Shown here piece by piece: positions 31,407 through 38,808 of a stretch of DNA of 38,808 nucleotides (the stretch's first letter is position 1; the number at the start of each line of letters is the position of its first letter). The DNA is taken from positions 1 through 38,808 of the forward strand of contig JAENRP010000282.1 of the NCBI GenBank assembly GCA_024741835.1, read 5' to 3'. The notes beneath the pieces are model-generated. The model was given only the letters and a program-made list of their open reading frames with translations. It ran no database searches and was not told where the DNA came from. A program made the translations under genes and the position numbers. This DNA is from Diplocarpon mali. Lineage: Eukaryota; Ascomycota; Leotiomycetes; Helotiales; Drepanopezizaceae.

Positions 31407-34400
31407 TCAATCCACATAACGTGGCCCATCATCCTGCCAGCTAGCCGCGGGTGTCTCAGGAGGCCCGTAGCTGGCCCCAGGAGTAGGGGCCGAGTATGCG
31501 CCGTAATTGGCGCCAGGGGTAGGCGCGCTTTCTGGCTGGGGAGTCGGGGCGCCCCAGTAGTTCCCAGAGGTCGGACCCGGGGTAGGGGCAGCGTTGCCGT
31601 AGCTCGCTCCCGGCGTGGGCGCGCTGTACGGAGCCGGCGTCGGGGCATTGTTCATCGCGGCCGGGGTAGGCGCCGAGAGGTTGTTTCCGGGCGTCGGTGC
31701 ATCAAAGTTATTGTTCCAGCCACTGCTTCCAAAGTTATCGTTGGAACTGGACGTCGATGGCTGGTAAGCAGGCGTCTTGGAGCCACCGCCCCAGGTATCA
31801 CCCCCGCCGCCATACGGAGTCTTCGACCCAGAATTGAAGCCGTCTTGTTGCTGAAGACCATATGCAGGCGTTTTCGCGCCAGATGACCAAGCAGGCGTTC
31901 TGTTACCGGCGCCATAGGCAGTCCGGCTTCCGTCGTAGGGGTTGACAGTTCTGGAGCCATCCGGTGCGTGCCATGCAGGTGTTCGACCTCCATCGCCACC
32001 AGACTTCCAAGAGGGGGTCCGTCCTCCATTCGCCGCGGCGGGTGCTGTGACTATTAGTTAACGTGCCAGCGGTATCAAAAAGGCAAACTTACTCCTAGAA
32101 GACCCCCAGGCCGGCGTTCTATCAGTAACAGACGGCATCGGGGTCCTGCTGCCATGGCCACTATCCCAGTTGTGACCTGGAGCCGCGCCACCCATACCTC
32201 CCCTGCTGGAGCCGCGAGGAGTGGCACCCCCCCGCCCACCTCTCGACATCGGGTCGATTGTCTGTCCCGTAATCCGGTCCTTGAAGCCCAGCGCATCCTT
32301 GGGGACATTGACCGTCTTACTCTTCGTGTGCAACTCGACACGAGCATGGGTATCCGTGGTCTCTTTCACAATTCCAAGCAAGCCCTTGTACGGACCTTTG
32401 CGAATCGTCACAGTCTGACCTATAGACCGATCTCGTCCAAACGACCTCGGAGGAGGCATATCGTTGTTGACACCACCAGGGTTACGCTTCATCGCCGGAT
32501 TCATGGAATTGAGATCCTGTGGAGCAGAGGACGTGACAAGTCGGCCTCCCTTGGCAGAAACAGTTGCAACGCTTGTCGTTCTGGTAACAAAGACGCCGGC
32601 ATTTTCGCTCTGGGCAGGATTTCGCAAGAAAAGATAAGCTCGATGAATATGAATAATCTTCCCAGATCTTCCCTCACCGCCATACTCCTTGACACCATCG
32701 TCTGCGCGGATCTCCGATCCATTCCGGTCGGTTGCAACAGCGTGCTTACGCTTTTCTAACTTGTTCGAGATTTGGGAAGGCAGTACCATCCGTGTCTGGT
32801 TGTTCTGGTCAAGCACAACCAGGGTCTCTCGATCAACCTTCACGACGCACGCAACAGTAGAGGGATCGAGCTGAACCAGATCCCATAGCTCGAATTGGCC
32901 AAGAGATCCACCACCACCAGAATCGCTGGCTTCTCGGAGATCCTTGCTGAATACCGTGACCTCAGTATTGCTCTGATCGGTGAGGAGGGTGACCCGATCC
33001 TCGGAAATTTTGACGACCATTCCGACTTCGTCTCGAAATCTGCTTCCACCGATGACCTTGACATGGTCTCCTTCGCGGAATCGCTTCCGGAGGCCCTTGA
33101 CAGGTACTTCAATTGTCTGTCCTCTAAGGTCGCCCTCAGACACCGCCATTGTCACAATCTCACCTTGGACCGATACTGCCTTACCAACAACCCCCTTTTG
33201 TTCTCCTTCGTAGACTTCAATGACATCTCCCGGAAGGTATGATGCATTTGCAGTGCTAGCTTTGAGACTGGCAGCAAGAGCATTGAGGTCCAGGTTTTCA
33301 GTTCCATCCTCGGCCCCAGAAGCGAATCTTGTGACTTCCTCCAACGTCGGGTTGACATCCTTGGTGATCAGGGTTTGGATCTTCACCTCCTTCTCACAGT
33401 ATCCGTTGATGTACTCATCGCCAAGATAATTCCAGGTCTTGGTATCAGATCTTCCCTGAAGGAACTTGGCGTGTCGTTTCTTAGCTTCCACTTCGCTGAA
33501 CAAACGCTGCGGCGGTCGCGGCCCGGTTGTTGGTCGCTTCCTTTTGGCACCAAAATCCTGCGGAGCATTTGCATCATCGTGGAGGCCGTAGTCAAGGCGG
33601 GGCACATATCTGACTCGCACTTCGAGTCCGGTATCCGTAACATCAATGACTTGAGCAAGGTCGCCTGCGTATTTCGGTGGACGTCTAAGTCGAACGTATG
33701 CTCCTGGTTCCAATGATGGCGTCTTGGTAACTCTGAGCAAATCTGGCATTTCCTTGATCTCCACGAGCATCATTTTCGTTCTGGGGTAGACGTTCATTAG
33801 TCCGTCCATGGCAGTCATAATATCAGCTTGGCGCTGGGCCTCGACGTAGATAAATCCTTTCATTGTCGAATGAGTCCCACCTCTCTCGAAGGCGCAAGTA
33901 ATCGCAAGCTCATCTCGCGTGCCGCTTCTTTCCTCTACACGCTTCATAATGGAAAATACTGCCTCTCTCTCTTTTCCTTCCTTACAGCGTACGGCGTAAA
34001 TTGAAGGGTCGTCAACACTCGGGAGCAATAGTCGCCTCGGTACAACAGCAGAGTCACCCGGGCCTCTGCCAGATCTGTTTTTGTTGGCGTATCGTTGTCG
34101 CAAAATTTCAGCTTGTTTCTCTGCATCCAGGCTTGCTTCCATCTCACGTCTCCTGTCCAATTCCCTATGTCTCCGATCATCTGCCACACCACCGGCAGGA
34201 AGATCCGCAACATCGTCAGGATGTGTGTCCGCAATGAAGTTGTCCTTGATTTCATTGAGCTCGTCCTCGTCGTCATCGTTCTCGTCTTCGTCCTCGTCGA
34301 CCTCAGCTTCTACGTCAAGGAATTGGTTGCGACGTTCCCGTCGACGCTTTCTGCGGTGTCCCTGAGTTTGATTTAGCATTGAAAATCAGTCGGCACGTAT

Positions 34401-34746
34401 GCATGCTTACCGTGATCTCTTCCTCCTCGTCTTCCTCATCTTCCTCATCATCTTCATCCTGACCTGCAGCTATGTCCTCTCCCGGCCCCTCAGCATCCTC
34501 GTCATCTTCATCCCCATCTCCCTGGCCGAGAGAGGATCTTCTTCGAGAACCGGCCGGTTGGTCGTCATCTGAGGCGTCTTCTGAAATTGTGGGCCTTTTG
34601 GCAACTTCATTCCGACTTTGCGCACTAACATTCTCATCGCGATCAGAGCCCCCTGCATCTTCTGCATCAGACAGATCTGCCTGTTGAGGATTAAAGTCTT
34701 CCTCTTCGTCACTCTCTTCGAAATTGGCATGTTGGAGACTCGACAT
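31407..34746 (-). CDS. spt5: Transcription elongation factor Spt5
   Basis: Three exons (34746-34411, 34361-32093, 32044-31407) give 1080 residues, normal for fungal Spt5. Introns are 49 nt (GTAAGC...ACTCAG) and 48 nt (GTAAGT...TTAACTAATAGTCACAG). Residues 1-180 are acidic. The NGN domain starts near 232 ([20 protein letters not shown]). KOW repeats follow: [60 protein letters not shown] and [18 protein letters not shown]. The C-terminal repeat region carries TPAW/TPAY/TPSW units, then APTPG units, ending [15 protein letters not shown]. With Spt4 it clamps RNA polymerase II and couples elongation to capping and splicing; the C-terminal repeats are kinase targets. The third exon has no start codon until late and is easily missed. 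Confidence 0.95.
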
Positions 34747-35488
34747 GGTGTCAGGGGAGATCTTGAAGAATGAAGATATTTGGTATAAAGGAAAGTTTGC
34801 AAGCCTCCAAGATTTTTATAATAGTGATCTTGAGCTGGGCGTAGGCACGATCAGCCGTCCTCACGCTCAGCCGAGATCGAAGTCAAGATTGTTGTGATGT
34901 ACTGTCGGTGGGAAATAGTTCAAGATCAAAACGCGACCATTGTTCTTAAGCCGATGGCGCGAGGCGACATAGCCTTACCCACACGTGACTTTCTTGGCAT
35001 TTACCTACTGTAAGGATCTCAGCATGCCTTGGTACTCTAAGCGAGGTCGGCAATGTTTAGGAAGTGAAGGCAATTCTCGTCGGCGAGTTATTCCAAATAT
35101 GATGCCTAGATGATTACAACCAGAATTTGGAACGCCTGCACAAAGGAAGGTCGCAGATGTCAAGATATCCGAGGCTCCCTGCCCTATGTCAGAAGACGAC
35201 GACGTATTGAATGTTTTGGTATCACATTAGGCGATTGTGCACAATGGTGAAGGTGCTCGAATACGTTGATTATACTCGTAGTTGTAAAGCTTGCTCTCGA
35301 AGCTATTCCTCGAGAGCGAGAAGTAAATAACGTAGCTAGTGCCAAGCTATGCCAAGCCTTCCGAATTGTATAGTCACACATGACTAACATGTGATGAGTA
35401 TCCCGAAAGAATGAGATTGCAGCTTCAGGTTTAAATTTCTTAGACCTGATATGTGTATGTTGCATTATCTATCTTTCACCTCGAGACT
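34747..35488. other. Spt5 upstream region and transition to AT-rich DNA
   Basis: About 740 bases. The first 200 should hold the Spt5 promoter. Beyond about 35000 the sequence becomes more AT-rich with no coding evidence. Confidence 0.45.
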
Positions 35489-36377
35489 ATGCGTGCCCCT
35501 TCGATGCCTGTTGCTTCGGAAAATCCGAGAGGACATCCGCCGCTAAGCACCTCTTTGGCTATCATCAAGCTTGGTGCCGCCTTCTCGCTATTGTTTCTCA
35601 ATCCTAGCAGACACGTACAAAACCTCGGAATAACCATTCTCTTGTACGGCCTCCATTCATACTAGGCCACGAATTCGCCGGTAAAGTAACGACCGCACCA
35701 AATATATTCTCTCCCTTTTCCCCTTGGGAACCATGTTTTCGGCGGCGGCACTGGCTCTTGCGCTGCGCAAATCTCTGCCAAAGAGACCCATCTCCACCAG
35801 TTCCCCGAGGCCTGGGCATTTACAGAAGCCGCTGCATTAGCAGCTAGGCGAAATGCGGGAAAATTGGAGCAGATGAGGTTGATGATCACAGAAAACTTGA
35901 CTGCTGGAGGCCCTTTCTCAGACTTACGAACGGAGCCGGGGTCGATGTCGTTTTTGATTAGGTAGAACGTGTCGATGAAAGCCTGAAACGCCTCGGAAAA
36001 AGAGTCGCCAGGTCCTCGTTATGGAATTTGCGGGATCCGAGGTCAACTTGGAGATAATTGCTACGAACCCGGTGCATAAACAGACGCAACTGAATGGATA
36101 TGCAAATCTGTGGCCCTTCTCAATCTAGTAAAACAGTATTGACTTGAACAGCGTTTTGGGACTACAGATAGACTTGACCCAAGGGAGACAGATAACCGAG
36201 ATCTGGAACGGCATGGGGCAATTTTGGTGGAAGCGCGGATTACTTCGACCTATGGGTCACAACGGAGATACGTACCTAGGATTGGAGAACACAGTGTCCG
36301 CCATGAAAGATGTCGGGGATTGTAGAGTTTGGGGGAAGGCTGTCATCTCCACGAATAACCGAAAGCCAAACTTGTGA
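35489..36377 (+). pseudogene. MDR (zinc-type alcohol dehydrogenase/quinone reductase) pseudogene
   Basis: Fragments of one MDR protein occur in order but in different frames. The start is MRAP...ENPRGHPPLS at 35489. PFILGHEFAGKV lies near 35655. PLGNHVFGGGTGSCAAQ and THLHQFPEAWAFTEAAAL follow one frame over. NGAGVDVVFD comes next, interrupted by a stop near 35957. GSEVNLEIIATNPVHKQTQL follows from 36033. Two consecutive stops lie at 36126-36131. The terminal block WKRGLLRPMGHNGDTYLGLE and MKDVGDCRVWGKAVIS ends at a stop at 36375-36377. At least two frameshifts and three stops, and loss of most of the central cofactor-binding region, make it non-functional. Order and spacing match a quinone reductase-like MDR. 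It marks the left edge of the degenerate region. Confidence 0.8.
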
Positions 36378-37289
36378 CTGAATTATCTCTCATTCTATCG
36401 CAGAGAGATCGGTGCCTTAGTGTTGGAAGTGGTACGGGTCCGCAAGTTAGCAGGCTGATAACTCAATAGTTGCACAATGATTTGACTATGCTGGAAGTGC
36501 ATGTTACCCTGCAATCTATGATCATATAAGAAACATTATTGAAACGGGTTGGAATTTGTAACCTTGGCAATATGTCTAGTGTCTTGGACCTCACAGATGC
36601 TTGTTACGATCTTATAAGACCTATAGATTATATGATGGCGAGAGCAGGGCTTAAGTTGAATAAGTCGATGAGATCAATGCTATCAAATCTATTAGAATTC
36701 AAAACTAAGGAGTGGCGAAGGGTATAAGGTCCTTTTATATATACGCTATCGACCTTGAATCTATTTTTAAGTCGATATATAAATTATAATTTCGTAAGCA
36801 AATAATATAAAAGGAAACCCTAATTTATTCCTTTAGTATATCGCCCTTTAAGAACGGCACAGCTTGTGACGGCTAGCCCTGAGGATTATAAGAGACGAAT
36901 TGTCGTATTGTATTGCTCCATGGGGTACGCTACGTAGGTAGGATCAAAGATTAACTGAAGAAAACTCTAGTAAAGCTCTCTAAAGAATAAATACAGAAGG
37001 CTGCTGTCTAACGGCACGTGATGCGGCCGCATATAGTCAGCTGCGTGGAACGTGACCTCTAATTGTACGGCTGTAACAAAGCTCCTTAGCTTATCTTATA
37101 ATATACCAAGAGGCGGCATACTACTTATACTCGTCCTTTCTAGGTTATAAGGTCACGCCGGGTTATAAGTTTATGCTGTGACATTACCCCACTGTCCCAC
37201 TCCCTTAAAAAAAATAGAGCTGCCAATACCTTGATTCATAAGTCTAAGCATCAACGAACTATCAAACGAAGTCGTGCATTGTACGATTT
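36378..37289. other. AT-rich degenerate region without genes
   Basis: About 900 bases dense in TA dinucleotides (for example tataaattataatttcg, caaataatataaaagg) with stops in all frames. The composition differs sharply from the genes to the left. It looks like mutated repeat sequence; I could not identify the original element. A TGTGACATTACCCC-type stretch near 37177 may be part of a retroelement, but this is a guess. Confidence 0.5.
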
Positions 37290-37426
37290 TCAGCCTCTTT
37301 GACAAACAACCCCAGCCTTTCTCCACCTAGAGTCTCTCTCAGCTTGAAATATTTCTACCGCAGCGTCGATCAGCTTGTTTAAGTTGTCGAATGCGCTGAT
37401 TAGTTTGCGGTCTCAAGGGTCTTTTA

Positions 37427-37458
37427 GGGCCTGTTTGGCTCAAGAGTTCCACCACCAA
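37427..37458 (+). repeat. Left terminal inverted repeat (32 bp)
   Basis: Identical in reverse complement to 38202-38233. Starts GGGCCTGTTTGG and ends CCACCACCAA. Preceded by TTA. Confidence 0.95.
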
Positions 37459-38201
37459 CTTTTACTTCAAAGAATTGACAACCGCACCTGGGAACTCTTA
37501 TTTCTAGTCTTATTCTTTCAGAATTAGACCTGTTTGGCTCAACAATTCCACTTTATCTTCTCTATCGTAGAATAGCCTAGATACGTCATAAATGCAAATT
37601 AATTAATAAAAATCTGCTGTGCCTATATATCTTGTTGATGCTAAGCCTCCCTTTCTGATAAGGAGGTCCTTGAGGAAGTGGAAGCCGTCTGCCGTAATAC
37701 TGAGATTATCTTCGATTCTTGAATGGTGCCTATTAATTATCTCATTAATCTATAGAAAACCGGTCTGCTTAGAGGTATATTGTAGTGTTTTGCAAAAGTG
37801 TTTCTAGTAGTAAATTGCCGCTGATTGCGCTGCATATAGCATGGTAATCGCGGCAGCAGCCTTTCTGTTACGGCGATTACGTCGACGTAGAAGAGAAGAA
37901 GAGGAAGGCATTAGAAAGATTATAATATCATAGTATTAGAAGTGGTTCTAATTATAAGGTTACAATACGACAGTCAATTGTAGGTGGTTTTGATAGAGTC
38001 ACGTAGGAAAAGAATAAGTAGAACTCTTTTTCAGCACTTCTACAATATAGCTATTTTGCCAATTCTTTTTTTGTATAGGGAATTCAAGAATTGGAAGAAT
38101 TGGCAAAAGAATTAGGAACTCTTAGATTGAGCCAAACAAAACTAGAACTCTTGAGCTAATTCAAAGAGTTCTAGCGGGAATTCTAAGAGTGCTGGTTTTT
38201 T

Positions 38202-38233
38202 TTGGTGGTGGAACTCTTGAGCCAAACAGGCCC
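38202..38233 (-). repeat. Right terminal inverted repeat (32 bp)
   Basis: Mirror of the left repeat with no mismatch over 32 bases, followed by TTA. The internal flanks diverge immediately (eight T's here, CTTTTAC at the left). Confidence 0.95.
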
Positions 38234-38700
38234 TTAACTAGCTTCTTTGTCGTCGGTTCTCTTAGATTTCTTCTAACTATTTGCGAGCACCCTTTCTTTA
38301 TCGCTCCGCAGGAGCTTTAGTAGCAAGATATAGGACCTTTTTTTATTGCAGCGGCGCCTAGCTTCTTCATTTTGTCCTTTTCTATAGTAAGGTATTTTAT
38401 CTTTAGTTCGACTGCTCAAGCTTTACTCCGTAGCTTAGTGATTTCCTAGAATTGTTCGGCTAGGTATTTATATAGGCGATTGAACTCAGCTGCCTCAGAT
38501 AATGTAACGAATACTATATATCCTCCTTATAGAAAACTTCCTCCCTTCCCTTCAACCTTAGCTAATACTTGATCGACGTTAGCAGGCAGGCGTCGATTGT
38601 TTTAGGCTACCGCAATAACGTTCTTCTAGAATTTTATTCTAAAGCTCAGAACCTGGCAAGACAGGGGTTGGCCCAGGGCTCTTATTAGCCAGAGATCTCT

Positions 38701-38808
38701 GATCGAAGTTGACGTCGATGTTCATTTCGAAGGATTCGTAGTTTGCTAGGACGCGACTCCCTAATACGTGTGCCGTCCTTGCGCTTCATAAGGGTGCTAT
38801 CTTTCGAG
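38701..38808. other. Window edge, degenerate sequence
   Basis: The last 108 bases belong to the same degenerate region. A minus-strand stretch (RESRPSKLRILRNEHRRQLR) is open but in a different frame from the decayed protein. It cannot be assigned. Confidence 0.35.

Larger units (their letters stand above)
37427..38233 (-). mobile_element. Non-autonomous PIF/Harbinger-type DNA transposon (807 bp)
   Basis: The ends are perfect 32-bp inverted repeats, 37427-37458 and 38202-38233, starting GGGCCTGTTTGGCTCAAG. Each is flanked by the trinucleotide TTA (37424-37426 and 38234-38236), the target duplication expected of PIF/Harbinger elements. Further copies of the TTTGGCTCAA core lie inside at about 37532-37541 (same orientation as the left end) and 38127-38136 (as the right end), like subterminal transposase-binding repeats. 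No full transposase is present. A short minus-strand frame at 37603-37749 (FHFLKDLLIRKGGLASTRYI) may be a remnant of its N-terminus. It is inserted inside the decayed frame 37290-38700. Confidence 0.88.
37290..38700 (-). pseudogene. Decayed reading frame (probable mobile-element protein) split by a transposon
   Basis: On the minus strand a frame with many TAG/TAA/TGA interruptions keeps coding-like content on both sides of the inserted element. To its right are PANVDQVLAKVEGKGGSFL, GGYIVFVTLSEAAEFNRLYK and KIKYLTIEKDKMKKLGAAAI. Across the junction and to its left are KLISAFDNLNKLIDAAVEIF and QAERDSRWRKAGVVCQRG, ending at a stop at 37290. Deleting the element and one copy of TTA re-joins one frame through the insertion point. 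Many interruptions look like Gln or Trp codons turned into stops. A run of seven A near 38340 gives a frameshift. The protein is coiled-coil rich; I do not recognise the family. Confidence 0.5.

Noticed and set aside
1..38808. CRISPR array, bacterial-type operon, secondary-metabolite cluster or defence system
   Set aside because: The gene set is ordinary fungal housekeeping; no spaced direct repeats, no PKS/NRPS core genes, and no nuclease/helicase cluster were found on either strand.

Overview
This is nuclear DNA of a filamentous ascomycete (Pezizomycotina). Genes are split by short introns of about 46-137 nt with GT...CTAAC/CTGAC...AG signals. They lie singly on both strands, and the products are typically fungal: a Ral2-type Kelch/BTB protein, fungal pyruvate kinase, DUF1748, UPF0590/DUF1769, an Atg28-type protein and Spt5. 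I rebuilt exon structures by hand from splice signals, reading frame and family conservation. There is no transcript evidence, and the genus cannot be fixed from the sequence.

Layout. 1-1462: microsatellite, minisatellite and a pyrimidine-rich leader. 1463-4600 (+): Kelch/BTB Ral2-like protein. 5006-6513 (-): alpha/beta hydrolase. 6514-10340: mostly non-coding, with one probable small single-pass membrane protein at 8847-9274 (-). 10341-12605 (-): pyruvate kinase, five exons. 13361-13865 (+): a small DUF1748/Min8-like protein divergent from pyruvate kinase. 15089-16336 (+): pantetheine-phosphate adenylyltransferase. 17853-19901 (+): five-exon F-box protein. 20165-20955 (-): broken short-chain dehydrogenase. 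21801-23450 (+): Atg28-like coiled-coil protein. 23787-26013 (+): DCAF7/TTG1-like WD40 protein. 26569-27780 (-): UPF0590/DUF1769 protein. 28293-29899 (-): second F-box protein. 31407-34746 (-): Spt5.

From about 35 kb the character changes. There is a decayed zinc-type (MDR) oxidoreductase at 35489-36377, then AT-rich, stop-ridden sequence. Inside a decayed minus-strand reading frame sits an 807-bp element with perfect 32-bp terminal inverted repeats and TTA target duplications, which I read as a non-autonomous PIF/Harbinger transposon.

The intact genes are mostly conserved housekeeping functions (glycolysis, CoA synthesis, transcription elongation, ubiquitin-ligase adaptors, autophagy, Ras signalling). 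They do not form an obvious pathway or cluster. I found no convincing novel multi-gene system. The most notable observations are a GG instead of GT 5' splice site in pyruvate kinase, two decayed oxidoreductases (one with its catalytic lysine codon changed to glutamate), the nested transposon, a probable GC-AG intron in the first F-box gene, and a stop-free 48-nt intron hidden in the WD40 gene.
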